Assembly (NCBI GenBank): GCA_041394705.1 | Contig: JAWKHS010000003.1 | Coordinates: 620,001-684,000 of the forward strand | DNA: 64,000 bases | Direction of reading: 5' to 3' | From: Vicinamibacterales bacterium | GTDB lineage: Bacteria; Acidobacteriota; Vicinamibacteria; Vicinamibacterales; UBA2999 | In this document: positions 1 through 8,741 of the stretch, in pieces | Numbering within the stretch: the first letter of the stretch is position 1 | Layout: every line of letters begins with the position of its first letter | Notes under the pieces: model-generated | What the model was told of the DNA's origin: nothing | Database searches by the model: none | The model's input: only the letters and a program-made list of their open reading frames with translations | Program-made: the position numbers and the translations under genes

Positions 1-1
1 C

Positions 2-1660
2 CCCGTGGCCGATGCCGCCATGGCGAAGGAACCCGAGACCGTCCAGAAGCTGCTGCGCTCGGGGGCCGACCCCAACGCCGCGCAGGGCGACGGGATGACC
101 GCCCTGCATTGGGCCGCCCTGCACGGCGACACGACCATGGCCGACATGCTGCTCGTGGCGGGCGCGAACGTCCGGGCCACGACGCGGATCGGCGGGTTCA
201 CGCCCCTCCACCTGGCCTGCCGTGCCGGGCAGGACGGGGCCGTGGTGCCCATGCTCAAGGCCGGAGCGCCTGCCGACGCCCCGACCAGCACCGGCGCCAC
301 GCCCCTGATGCTGGCCGCGGCCTCGGGCAACGCCGCGATCGTGAATGCCCTGGCCGACGCCGGCGCCGCGCTGGACGCCACCGAGTCGGCCAACGGCCAG
401 ACCGCCCTGATGTTCGCCGCCGGGCTCGGCCGCACCGAGGCGGTGCAGGCGCTCCTGGCCCATGGCGCCAAGCCCGACGTGCAGTCGCACGTGGTGGACC
501 TGAGCACCGTGGAAGTGCCCGAGGAGGTCCTGCAGGATCAGCTGCGGCAGGAGCAGGGGCGTGCGACGGCCGCCCGGGCGGGCAGCGCGCCGGCCGCGGC
601 TGCGCCGAACAGGGCGGGGGCGGCTCCGGCGCGGGTCGCGGGCGTGGACCGGCCCTACAAGTACAACGAGCTCATCGGCCAGTACGGCGGCCTCACGGCG
701 CTCCATCTCGCGGCGCGGCAGGGCGCGGCCGACACCGTCAAGGCGCTCGTCGAGGGCGGCGCCGACGTGAACCGGGTGACGGCCGGCGACCACTCGAGCC
801 CGATGGTGATCGCCGCCATCAACGGCCAGTTCGACCTGGTGGCGTATCTGCTCTCGAAGGGCGCGGACCCGAACCTGGCGAGCGACGCCGGCATGACCCC
901 GCTGTATGCCGTGCTCAACGTGCAATGGCAGCCGCGGTCGTTCTATCCGCAGCCGCGCGCCTACCTCCAGCAGAAGACCTCGTACCTGGATCTGATGACG
1001 CAACTCCTCGACAAGGGCGCCGATCCGAACGCCCGGACGAACAAGAAGATCTGGTACACGCAGTACAACTTCGACCTGCTGCGAGTGGACGATCAGGGCG
1101 CCACGCCGTTCTGGCGCGCCGCCTATGCCAGCGACATCGAGGCCATGAAGCTCCTGGTGGCCCGTGGCGCGGACCCAAGCATCCCCACGGCCAAGCCCGC
1201 GGCGAACGACCGGTTCCGCCAGGGCGGCGTGCGCAGCACGGATGAGAGCCGCGATCACTCGGGGCTGCCGCCGGTGCCCACCAATGGCCCGGACATCCCG
1301 CCGCTGCTGGCCGCGTCGGGCGCGGGCTACGGCGAGGGGTTCGCCGGCAACGCGCACCGCTTCGCGCCCTCGGGCATGCTGGCTGCGGTGAAGTACCTCA
1401 TCGAGGACCTCGGGACCGACCCCAACGTCCGCGACGCGGACGGCAACACGGCCCTCCACCACGCCGCCTCACGCGGCGACAACGAGATGATCAAGTACCT
1501 GGTGTCGAAGGGCGCGGACGTCACGAAGGTGAACCGCGGCGGCCAGACCACGGTGGACATGGCCAACGGCCCGGTCCAGCGCGTGCAGCCGTTCCCCGAG
1601 ACCATCAAGCTGCTCGAGAGCCTGGGCGCCACGAACAACCACAAGTGCGTGTCGTGTTAG
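2..1660 (+). CDS. Secreted ankyrin-repeat protein, 5' end outside window (cassette 4 tail)
   Basis: Ankyrin-repeat protein of the kind that ends each three-gene cassette here. The visible 552 residues hold about eight ankyrin repeats (for example DGMTALHWAALHGD, GATPLMLAAASGN). The repeats are split by an Ala-rich linker near residues 180-215 and by a non-repeat segment with WYTQYNFDLL. The C-terminus is NNHKCVSC, the same cysteine tail as in the paralogues ending at 6841 and 48164. The frame is open to the left edge, and its first residues PVADAAM match residues 27-33 of the 8724-6841 paralogue, so the GTG at 5 is internal and a signal peptide probably lies upstream. The partner or substrate is unknown; ankyrin repeats normally bind proteins. 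Confidence 0.9.
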   Translation, partial: PVADAAMAKEPETVQKLLRSGADPNAAQGDGMTALHWAALHGDTTMADMLLVAGANVRATTRIGGFTPLHLACRAGQDGAVVPMLKAGAPADAPTSTGATPLMLAAASGNAAIVNALADAGAALDATESANGQTALMFAAGLGRTEAVQALLAHGAKPDVQSHVVDLSTVEVPEEVLQDQLRQEQGRATAARAGSAPAAAAPNRAGAAPARVAGVDRPYKYNELIGQYGGLTALHLAARQGAADTVKALVEGGADVNRVTAGDHSSPMVIAAINGQFDLVAYLLSKGADPNLASDAGMTPLYAVLNVQWQPRSFYPQPRAYLQQKTSYLDLMTQLLDKGADPNARTNKKIWYTQYNFDLLRVDDQGATPFWRAAYASDIEAMKLLVARGADPSIPTAKPAANDRFRQGGVRSTDESRDHSGLPPVPTNGPDIPPLLAASGAGYGEGFAGNAHRFAPSGMLAAVKYLIEDLGTDPNVRDADGNTALHHAASRGDNEMIKYLVSKGADVTKVNRGGQTTVDMANGPVQRVQPFPETIKLLESLGATNNHKCVSC

Positions 1661-1702
1661 GCGGGACTCGGGGCCCGGGGCTCGGGGCCCCGTGATGGCG
1701 AG

Positions 1703-1728
1703 AGGCCCGGTGGACGTCCACCGGGCCT
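1703..1728 (+). terminator. Palindromic terminator after the first ankyrin gene
   Basis: AGGCCCGGTGGAC is followed directly by its exact reverse complement, a 13-bp self-complementary stem, then TTGTCATGT. It lies between two convergent genes, the ankyrin gene ending at 1660 and the permease ending at 1841, so it could stop transcription from either side. The T-run is weak on both strands. Confidence 0.6.
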
Positions 1729-1840
1729 TGTCATGTACGCCGCCCAATCTTGCGGCCGCGCCGTGACTCGGTCCGCGGCCTGATCGCGACCCGGCCAGTC
1801 CGAGACCCGAGACCCTGGACCCGGGGGGCATCAGGGCCGC

Positions 1841-4477
1841 TCAGGCCTGACGCAAAGCGGCGATCGGGTCGATGCCGGCAGCCCGCCGCATCGGTGTCCA
1901 TGCCGCCACGGCGGCGGCCGAAAGCGCCAGTGCCGCCGCGCCCGCGTACGTGACGGGATCGGTCGTCGTCACGCCGAAGAGCACGGATCGCATCCCCTGG
2001 GCCAGGAGCGCGGCGCCGCCCAGGCCGGCGACGGCGCCGATCGCGGCGAGACCGACGGTGCGGCCCATGACGTCGCGCGCGATGTCCCTGCCAGACGCAC
2101 CGAGCGCCAGCCGGAGCGCGATTTCGGGCGTGCGCTGGCTGACGGCGTACGACATCACCCCGTAGAGACCCGTGGCGGCCAGCAGCACGGCGACGCCCGC
2201 GAACGCCGCGAAGAGCGCGCTCAGGAGGAGCCCCGAGCCCTGCTCGCGCTCCAGGGCCGCGGGCCCGGTCAGGGCCCGCTCGGTCGGAATGTCCGGCGCC
2301 ACGGCATGGATCGCCCCGGACAAGCGTCCGGCCAGTTCGGCCGGCCGATCGCCGCGCACCACGAGATACATGCGACGGCTCGGCACGTGATCGTCGAGCA
2401 CGAACAGCTGCGGCTCGGGCCTCCGATCGAGGTCCGCGTTGGCGAGGTCGCGGGCAACGCCGACCACGACCGCTTCGACCGGCGCGGCACCGTCAGGCCT
2501 GGGCAGGAGGACGACCGCGCCGAGCGCGGCGTCGGGCTGGTCCTGCCAGTAGCGCCTCACGGCCTCGCGCGACACCACGATGGGCGCCCGGGCCGCCGTC
2601 CGGTCGGCGCTCGTGAACCCGCGGCCGGCGACCATGGCTATCCCCGTCACATGGAAGAAGTCGGTGCCGACCACGGTGAGGCCGGTCGTGGGGCGATCGC
2701 GATCGCGCTCCGCCGGCCGGTCGGCGATCGTGAAGGGCGTCGTCTGGGGGAACTGGATGGCCGGGAGCACCGAGGCGAGCGTCGCTGCGGACGCGCCCGG
2801 GAGGCGCGTGGCCTCGTCCAGGATTCGCCGGCGCACGGCGAGGGCCGCGTCGTCCTCCTGCGTCATGAAGGCCGGCACGTCGAACGCCACGGTGGCCAGC
2901 GGCGCCGGATCGTAGCCGAGGTCCGCCGTGACGACCGCGCGCACGGACTTCACGACGAGGCCGGCCACGACCAGCAGCGTCACCGCCAGGCTCACCTGCA
3001 CGACGACGAGCACGGAGCGGCTCCGCGCCAGCCGGTGGCCGCCGACGGCGCGGCCAGACGCGTCGTTCAGCGTCGGCAGCGCGTCCTGGCGGAGCACGCG
3101 CAGCGTCGGCGCCACCGCGAACGCCACGGGCGCCACGAACGCGAGCGCGAGGGCGAAGCCGACCACGCGCGCGTCGATGACCACCTGCTCGAAGAACGGC
3201 TCGGTGGCCAGCGCGTGCACGGCCTGGAGGCCCGCCCAGCCGAGCGCCACGCCCAACGCGAATCCAGCCAGACCCACCGACAGGCTCTCGGCGACGATCT
3301 GGCGCGCAACGCGGCCCCGTGTCGCGCCGAGGGCCGTTCGCATCGCGAGTTCGTGACGCCGCCCGATGAGCCGCGCGACGAGCAGGTTCATGATGTTCGC
3401 GCAGGCGAGGACCAGCAGCAGGCCCACGACGGCGCCGAGCATCGAGAGGACGATCCAGGTGTCGCCACCCCCGAGCGCGTCGCGCGTTGGGCCGACCCGA
3501 ACCGTCCAGTCGCGGCTCTCTGGATAGGTGGCGGCGAGCCGGTGGCCGATCGCCGCCACCTGCGCGTTCGCGGTCTCGATGGTGGCGGACGGCGCGAGCC
3601 GTCCCACCGGGCGCCAGCCGCGCTGGGTGCGGCTGGCGAGCGCGGGCTCGGGTCCGAGCGGCAGCCACACGTCGATCTCCGAGAGGTTGCCGAGCTCGAT
3701 GTCCGGCGTGAGCACGCCGACCACGGTGCGGCGGCGGCCGTCGACGACGAGGTCCGCGCCGACGAGGTCCGCCCCGCCGAAACGCGTCGCCCAGTAGCGG
3801 TGGCTCAGGACGGCCACGGGCCGCGCCGCCTGGCCCTCGTCGTCCTTCGAGAGCGTCCGTCCGCGAACGGTCCGGAGCCCCCACAGGCCCTGGAGATCCC
3901 CGACGACGAACTGTGCGGCGGCCCGCTCGGCGCCGGCGTCACCCGCGCGCAGCACGACCGTGTCGCGGCGCCATGCCGCGAGCTGGGCGAAGGCCGTGGC
4001 CCCGTCGCGGTAGGCGACGTACTCGGGCAGCGAGACGCTGGCGCGGTCCACCGGGGCGTTCGGGCCGTTGGCGAAGACCCAGCCGAGCCGGTCGGGCGCC
4101 GTGATGGGCAAGGGCTTCAGCAGGAGGAGGTTGGCGAAGGAGAAGATGACGGTGTTGGCGCCGATGGCCAGGGCCAGCGTGGCGGCAGCGGCCCACGCGT
4201 AGCCCGGCTGGCGCACGAACAGCCGGACTCCGTGCCGGAGATCCTTGAGGAACGTGATCATGGCTGACTCCCGGGGAACGGCTCGTCGGGGACGGGGGAG
4301 CGGGGTGAGCTGGCAGGCAGCCTGGACGGCTCGACGCCAGTAGACGGCCCGAGCCCGCCACGGGCGGGCCTCATATTCGGCGGCGAAGAGCTCGTCGAGA
4401 TCTCCGATGACCGCGTCCCGCAGGCGGCTGGGGAGCAGGCAATCCAGGGCGGCCCGCGGGAGCCGTGGGGGTGTCAT
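1841..4477 (-). CDS. ADOP-family ABC transporter permease (FtsX/MacB type)
   Basis: Inner-membrane permease of 878 residues, the large duplicated form typical of Acidobacteria. Residues 1-70 form a soluble prefix (RAALDCLLPSRLRDAVIGDL) found in PadR-linked ADOP proteins. Next come a MacB-like periplasmic domain with its first membrane helix (GANTVIFSFANLLLLKPLPI), a first FtsX domain (ELAMRTALGATRGR) and a second FtsX domain at the C-terminus (EIALRLALGASGRD). There is no ATPase domain and no ATPase gene beside it, so it is an orphan permease. Its ATG overlaps the stop codon of the PadR gene (ATGA), so the two are translationally coupled. The transported substrate cannot be told; efflux or envelope stress is the usual suggestion. 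Confidence 0.9.
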   Translation of the reverse strand: MTPPRLPRAALDCLLPSRLRDAVIGDLDELFAAEYEARPWRARAVYWRRAVQAACQLTPLPRPRRAVPRESAMITFLKDLRHGVRLFVRQPGYAWAAAATLALAIGANTVIFSFANLLLLKPLPITAPDRLGWVFANGPNAPVDRASVSLPEYVAYRDGATAFAQLAAWRRDTVVLRAGDAGAERAAAQFVVGDLQGLWGLRTVRGRTLSKDDEGQAARPVAVLSHRYWATRFGGADLVGADLVVDGRRRTVVGVLTPDIELGNLSEIDVWLPLGPEPALASRTQRGWRPVGRLAPSATIETANAQVAAIGHRLAATYPESRDWTVRVGPTRDALGGGDTWIVLSMLGAVVGLLLVLACANIMNLLVARLIGRRHELAMRTALGATRGRVARQIVAESLSVGLAGFALGVALGWAGLQAVHALATEPFFEQVVIDARVVGFALALAFVAPVAFAVAPTLRVLRQDALPTLNDASGRAVGGHRLARSRSVLVVVQVSLAVTLLVVAGLVVKSVRAVVTADLGYDPAPLATVAFDVPAFMTQEDDAALAVRRRILDEATRLPGASAATLASVLPAIQFPQTTPFTIADRPAERDRDRPTTGLTVVGTDFFHVTGIAMVAGRGFTSADRTAARAPIVVSREAVRRYWQDQPDAALGAVVLLPRPDGAAPVEAVVVGVARDLANADLDRRPEPQLFVLDDHVPSRRMYLVVRGDRPAELAGRLSGAIHAVAPDIPTERALTGPAALEREQGSGLLLSALFAAFAGVAVLLAATGLYGVMSYAVSQRTPEIALRLALGASGRDIARDVMGRTVGLAAIGAVAGLGGAALLAQGMRSVLFGVTTTDPVTYAGAAALALSAAAVAAWTPMRRAAGIDPIAALRQA

Positions 4478-4803
4478 GACGGGCTCAGCAGGTCCTCGAG
4501 CCCGCGCGTCATGCGCTGCAGGGCGCCGAGCGATCCCCGGAGCGCCCGCATCCCGGCGGCGCTGACGGCGTAGACGCGGCGCGCACGGCCGCCGCGCTCG
4601 GCGGACGGCTCACCCACGCGGCTCCGGACGTAGCCTTTCTGCTCGAGGCGGTCGAGAGTCTTGTAGACGGCGGCGAGGGATGCCTTGCGCTCCGCCCGCG
4701 ACTCGATCTCGCGCCAGACGGGGATACCGTATGCGGAGGTGCCCGCATGGAGCACCGCCAGCAGGACGGTCTGTTCGAACTCTCCGAGGATGACGTCGGG
4801 CAT
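4474..4803 (-). CDS. PadR-family transcriptional regulator
   Basis: Small winged-helix repressor of 109 residues. It starts LGEFEQTVLLAVLHAG, then YGIPVWREIE, then the recognition-helix and wing segment AAVYKTLDRLEQKGYV, as in PadR N-terminal domains. The C-terminal helix is short, the usual size for the ADOP-linked subgroup. It is the first gene of a two-gene operon and overlaps the permease by 4 nt, so it very likely controls that permease and itself. No Shine-Dalgarno sequence is visible; a TAACAT box ends 6 nt before the ATG, suggesting a leaderless transcript. Confidence 0.92.
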   Translation of the reverse strand: MPDVILGEFEQTVLLAVLHAGTSAYGIPVWREIESRAERKASLAAVYKTLDRLEQKGYVRSRVGEPSAERGGRARRVYAVSAAGMRALRGSLGALQRMTRGLEDLLSPS

Positions 4804-4809
4804 CCTCGA

Positions 4810-4815
4810 ATGTTA
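4810..4815 (-). promoter_or_regulatory. -10-like box of the PadR gene
   Basis: TAACAT on the minus strand ends 6 nt before the PadR ATG, which places a start site at or next to the start codon. No clear -35 is seen. ACAT occurs twice in direct orientation (ACAT-N6-ACAT), but the ATGT/ACAT dyad of known PadR operators is not present. Confidence 0.4.
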
Positions 4816-4857
4816 GACGATGTCGAAGATATCAGGTTCCGCCGCGGCAGAGCGCGC

Positions 4858-6195
4858 CTAGCGCATGACGTGGCAGGACTCGCAGTCCTGGCCGATCGTC
4901 TTCCCGTCGGGGGTGGCCTTCTCCTCGTCGTGGCACCGGAAGCACCCGGGTGACGACACGTGGCCGAGTTCCGACCGGTAGGTGCCCCAGCCGATCTTCA
5001 TCTGCGGGAAGACGTTCTCCCGGTAGACGAGCTGCGTCGCCCGGATCACCTGGTCGAGGTCCGCGGCCGCGACGGGCGCCGGCAGGTCCGGACCCGTGTA
5101 GAACGCGCGCAGGCTGGCGTCGATGGCCGTCATGGCCGCATCGCGGGTGGGCGCGTCGGTCTTCAGTGCCTTGACCATCTCCCGCCGCACGAACGGCAGC
5201 GACCGCGGTGCCTCGTTGACGGCGAGGGCGTTGTCGGCGGCCCGTTCGGCCGAGGGCGCGAACGTATGGCTCGGACGGTTGTGGCAGTCGGTGCAGTCCA
5301 TGAGCCGGCGGGTGCCGGCGGCGAGCTGCTCGTCGGTGATGCCGGGCCGGCGGTACTCGCGGACTTCGCCGGCGCGCGTCGTGAGCTTCACGTACGGGAT
5401 GTCCTGCCGCTCCCGATCCAGCGTCACGTACTCGACCTGGTTGTCCACGTTCATGTGCCAGTGGATGCCCTCGCCGACGCCGAGCTCGCTGTTGCCGCCG
5501 CCGACGTGGAGCTCGAGGGTCGTGACGGTCTCGGTGGAGGCCTCGTCGTCGCCGTATTCCTTGATCACGCGGAGCTTGTCCCCGTGAATCTTCTGCGGCC
5601 AGTGGCAGGTCGCGCAGGTGTCCCGTGCGGGCCGCATTTCGGCCAGCGGGGTGGGGATCGGGCGGCTGGCGGTGTTCGTGAGGAACTTGTAGAGGCGCCG
5701 CGTGCCGTCGACCTTCGACGCCACCAGTGCGTTGGCGCCCGAGCCCACGTGGCAGCTCACGCAGGTGACGTTGGCGTGCGGACCGGCCGCGTGGCCCACG
5801 TACTCCGGCTCCATGACCTCGTGGCAGACCTGGCCGCAGAACGACGGCGTCTCCATGTAGTGCACGGCGCCGTAGCCGGCGGCCGACAGGATGACGATGT
5901 TGACGAGCGAGGCCGCGAGCAGGCCCATCACGAAGATGCGCTGGCCGCGGTTCGCCAGGTTCACCACCGGCCACACCACCTCGCGGCCGCGGCGGCGCGC
6001 GAGGAGGTTGCCGACCAGGATGCAGGCGAGGCCCAGGAGCAGGCCGAGGGGAAGTGCCCCGAAGATCAGGATGCCGACGTACGGGTTCTGGATGAGCCCG
6101 TACGACTCGGCACCAAGGGCGAGCACGAACAGCAGCGCGCACGCCGTCGCGAGGACGACGCCGAACGCTGCCAGAGGCGTCCGGGCGATCGACAT
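4858..6195 (-). CDS. NapC/NirT-like membrane cytochrome c with six haem sites
   Basis: Membrane-anchored multihaem cytochrome of 445 residues, expected to pass electrons from the quinol pool to periplasmic acceptors. Three hydrophobic segments (about 10-28, 40-64, 87-110) precede the haem region. The first site is CGQVCH at 120-125, with three rather than two residues between the cysteines, followed by EVM. The other sites are CVSCH 145-149, CATCH 194-198, CTDCH 301-305, CFRCH 418-422 and CESCH 438-442. The NapC/NirT domain covers the first part and the C-terminal half carries two added haems. It starts 9 nt after a small cytochrome c gene, so the two form an operon and probably one electron pathway. 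The terminal acceptor is unknown. Confidence 0.88.
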   Translation of the reverse strand: MSIARTPLAAFGVVLATACALLFVLALGAESYGLIQNPYVGILIFGALPLGLLLGLACILVGNLLARRRGREVVWPVVNLANRGQRIFVMGLLAASLVNIVILSAAGYGAVHYMETPSFCGQVCHEVMEPEYVGHAAGPHANVTCVSCHVGSGANALVASKVDGTRRLYKFLTNTASRPIPTPLAEMRPARDTCATCHWPQKIHGDKLRVIKEYGDDEASTETVTTLELHVGGGNSELGVGEGIHWHMNVDNQVEYVTLDRERQDIPYVKLTTRAGEVREYRRPGITDEQLAAGTRRLMDCTDCHNRPSHTFAPSAERAADNALAVNEAPRSLPFVRREMVKALKTDAPTRDAAMTAIDASLRAFYTGPDLPAPVAAADLDQVIRATQLVYRENVFPQMKIGWGTYRSELGHVSSPGCFRCHDEEKATPDGKTIGQDCESCHVMR

Positions 6196-6204
6196 GGCGA
6201 CCGC

Positions 6205-6543
6205 CTAGCCTTTGAGGGAGCGCATGTAGGCGACGAGCGCGTCGAGATCCTCCGCCGGCAGGGACGGATAGGCGCGCATCGCCGGCTTGCGGTTCGTCGG
6301 CGACGTCATGTCCTTCGGCGTGACGATCCATTTCCGGATCTCGTCGGCGCTGAGCCGCTTGCCGACGTCGTCCAGCGGCCCCTTCGCATTGCCGCGGCCG
6401 GCGACGGCGTGGCAGAGCGAGCACTTCTGGGCGTCGTAGACGGTCTTGCCCTTGGCCACCTGGGCAGCGTCCTGCGCGAGGGCCGGCACGGCCCACACTG
6501 CCAGACCCGCCAGGATCACGATCGTTCGCAGTCGAGTGGTCAC
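6205..6543 (-). CDS. Small secreted monohaem cytochrome c
   Basis: A 112-residue class I cytochrome c. The GTG start was chosen because GGAGG lies 5 nt upstream and it leads straight into a signal peptide (TIVILAGLAVWAVPALAQ); longer versions of the frame add an unlikely Arg-rich lead. Haem site CSLCH is at 41-45 and a C-terminal Met near residue 82 is the likely sixth ligand. The last helix, LDALVAYMRSLKG, is typical of the family. The gene is directly upstream of the six-haem membrane cytochrome, so it may exchange electrons with it. Confidence 0.88.
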   Translation of the reverse strand: MTTRLRTIVILAGLAVWAVPALAQDAAQVAKGKTVYDAQKCSLCHAVAGRGNAKGPLDDVGKRLSADEIRKWIVTPKDMTSPTNRKPAMRAYPSLPAEDLDALVAYMRSLKG

Positions 6544-6763
6544 AACCACCTCCGTTCGTGAGTACAGCAGGTATTGTGCCGCACGAACCCGCCGACCCGA
6601 ACGGCGGCCGCCATCGGCGCGGGCCCCGGCAGCGCGTGTTCCGGCCGAGCCCTGCGGACTATTCCCCGCCAGCTCGACCTGGCGGTGGCCGGCGCCCCCC
6701 GGCCGGCCGCTCGCGGCTGAGGTATCGAGAAGCGACACGCGACGGCGGTGAAAGAGAGGCACG
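6544..6763. other. Intergenic region without a recognised gene
   Basis: GC-rich spacer between the cytochrome c start and the terminator of cassette 1. The only open frames are short, Arg/Pro-rich and without a ribosome binding site. The cytochrome operon promoter should lie here, but no convincing -35/-10 pair was found. Confidence 0.4.
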
Positions 6764-6793
6764 AAAAAAGGGCCCGGCGTTGCCGCCGGGCCC
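6764..6793 (-). terminator. Rho-independent terminator of cassette 1
   Basis: On the minus strand a perfect 10-bp stem GGGCCCGGCG/CGCCGGGCCC with a GCAA tetraloop is followed by six T residues. It lies 47 nt past the stop codon of the ankyrin gene. It should isolate cassette 1 from the cytochrome operon downstream. Confidence 0.88.
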
Positions 6794-6840
6794 CTGGGTC
6801 GTTCCTGGAGCGCCAGGCCCCAGCCCCTCGTTCCCCGTCC

Positions 6841-8724
6841 CTAGCAGGACACGCACCGGTGATTGTTCTTCGAGCCCAGCTTCTCGAGCAGGGCCACGGT
6901 GGCGGGGAAGGGCGACACGCGCTGAACGGGACCGTTGGCCATGTCGGCCACGGTCTGGCCGTTCCTGGCGACGATCGTCGGGTCGGCGCCCTTGCCGACG
7001 AGATACAGGATCACGTCGTTGTCGCCGCGCGCGGCGGCATGGTGGAGCGGCGTGTAGCCGTCGTTGTCACGGGCGTTCACGTCGAGGCCGGCTTCCTCCA
7101 CGAGGAACCTGACCGCCGCGAGCCAGCTGTCCGGCGCGTGCCGGTGCGCGTTGCCCGCGAAGCCCTCGCCGTACTCGACGCCTGCGGCCGCGTGCAGCGC
7201 CGACACGCCGGGACCGCCCCACGGGATCGGGGCCAGCTTTGGAATCTCCACGGCCGACATCGTGCGGCCCGAGCCGTCGGACCCCGGACCGCCACCCTCG
7301 GGGCCCCGGCGCACGGCCTGCTTCGGCGCCATCGAGGGGATGTTCGGATCCGCGCCGGCCTTCATCAGGAGACGCATGGCCTCGACGTCGGTGCCGTACG
7401 CGGCCCGCCAGAACGCCGTGGAGCCGGAGGTGTCGGCCAGGCCGCAGTTCCGGTTGCCGCAGCCGCTGTAGACCATGTACCACGGGTGCTGGGCGATGCG
7501 GGCGTTGGGGTCCGCGCCCTTCTCAAGCAAGCGGGCCACGACGTCGAGGTAGGTGGCCTTCTGCAGCTCCGTTTCCTGGGGCTGCGGGAAGCGCGTCCGG
7601 GGCTGCCACTGCGTGTTGATGGCGGTCCAGAGCGGGGTGGCGGCGCTGCCCTTGGCCGCCAGGTTGGGATCGGCGCCGTGCTCCAGGAGCAGCATCGCCA
7701 TGTCGAACTGACCGTTGATGGTGGCCATGAGCAGCGGGCTCGTCCCGTCGCCGGCGCTCACCTCGTTCACGTTCGCGCCCCCGTCGAGGAGGGCCGTCGC
7801 CGCGCCGAGGTGGCCCTGGCGCGAGGCGTGGAGGAGCGCCGTGAGACCGCCCTTGAAGGTCAGTCCCGGGGTCTGCTCGAAGAACTGCTGCTGCCCCCCC
7901 TGCCCCTGGCCGCCCTGGCCCGGGTCGCCGCCGGCCGCCTGTTGCCCGCCGCCACCGCGCCCGCCGCGGCCGCGCTCGTTGGGATCGGGTTCCGGTACCT
8001 TGCCCGACGCGTACAGCTCGCGGCTGGCCTGCACGGCGGCCTGAAGCTGGCTGGGCGACGGCGTGGCGTTCTTGCCCGCCGTGCTCTCGAGCACCTTCGC
8101 GAAGCGCTGGTTCGACGCGCGGTCGAGCGGCATGTGCTTCTGGAGATCCAGGGCATGGCTGGTGATGCTCGGGTCGGCGCCGCGCGCCAGGAGGGCCTTG
8201 ATGGCCTCGACGCGATTCAGGGACGCCGCGAAGATGAGCGGGGTCTGTCCCCACTCGGACTCCTTCGCGTTCACGTCGGCCTTGGCGTCGAGCAGGGCGT
8301 TGATCACGGCGGCGTTGCCCGACGAGGCCGCCAGGTGCAGGGGCGTGGCCCCACTGACCGACGTCTTGGCATCCGCCTCGGCGCCGTTCTTCAGGAGCAC
8401 CTGGACCACGCCGAGGCTGCCCGCGCGGCTGGCGAGATGGAGCGGCGTGTACTGCCCGATGCGCGTCACGGCCCGCGGGTTCGCACCGGCGTAGACGAGC
8501 ATCTCGGCCAGGTCCGCGTCGCCGCGGTCGGCGGCCCAGTGCAGGGCGCTCATGCCGTCGCCCTGCGCCGCGTTGACGTCGGCGCCCTGCGCGATGAGCG
8601 CCTTCACCGCGGCGCGGTCGCCCTTCATGGCGGCATCCGCCACCGGGGAGACGGCCGGGGCCGCGCCGACCATCGCCGTCATCACGACCGCCGCCAGGAG
8701 CGGCAGGCTGAATCGCAGTCGCAT
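6841..8724 (-). CDS. Secreted ankyrin-repeat protein (cassette 1, third gene)
   Basis: A 627-residue exported ankyrin protein. The ATG used here has GGGGAGG 8 nt upstream and begins a signal peptide (RFSLPLLAAVVMTAMVGA). Ankyrin repeats run from about 29 to 190, a Gly/Gln-rich linker covers 251-280, and more repeats follow to the end. The second half holds a non-repeat segment with HPWYMVYSGC and the family marker GEGFAGNAHR. It ends NNHRCVSC (C624, C627). It starts 17 nt after the DUF1552 gene and is probably co-transcribed with it. It may be a periplasmic scaffold or inhibitor for the two partner proteins; this is inference from the context. Confidence 0.92.
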   Translation of the reverse strand: MRLRFSLPLLAAVVMTAMVGAAPAVSPVADAAMKGDRAAVKALIAQGADVNAAQGDGMSALHWAADRGDADLAEMLVYAGANPRAVTRIGQYTPLHLASRAGSLGVVQVLLKNGAEADAKTSVSGATPLHLAASSGNAAVINALLDAKADVNAKESEWGQTPLIFAASLNRVEAIKALLARGADPSITSHALDLQKHMPLDRASNQRFAKVLESTAGKNATPSPSQLQAAVQASRELYASGKVPEPDPNERGRGGRGGGGQQAAGGDPGQGGQGQGGQQQFFEQTPGLTFKGGLTALLHASRQGHLGAATALLDGGANVNEVSAGDGTSPLLMATINGQFDMAMLLLEHGADPNLAAKGSAATPLWTAINTQWQPRTRFPQPQETELQKATYLDVVARLLEKGADPNARIAQHPWYMVYSGCGNRNCGLADTSGSTAFWRAAYGTDVEAMRLLMKAGADPNIPSMAPKQAVRRGPEGGGPGSDGSGRTMSAVEIPKLAPIPWGGPGVSALHAAAGVEYGEGFAGNAHRHAPDSWLAAVRFLVEEAGLDVNARDNDGYTPLHHAAARGDNDVILYLVGKGADPTIVARNGQTVADMANGPVQRVSPFPATVALLEKLGSKNNHRCVSC

Positions 8725-8741
8725 CGCTGTGCCTCCCCGCC

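Noticed and set aside
4804..4850. PadR operator dyad upstream of the PadR gene
   Set aside because: Only a direct ACAT repeat is present; the ATGT-N8-ACAT dyad of known PadR sites is absent.
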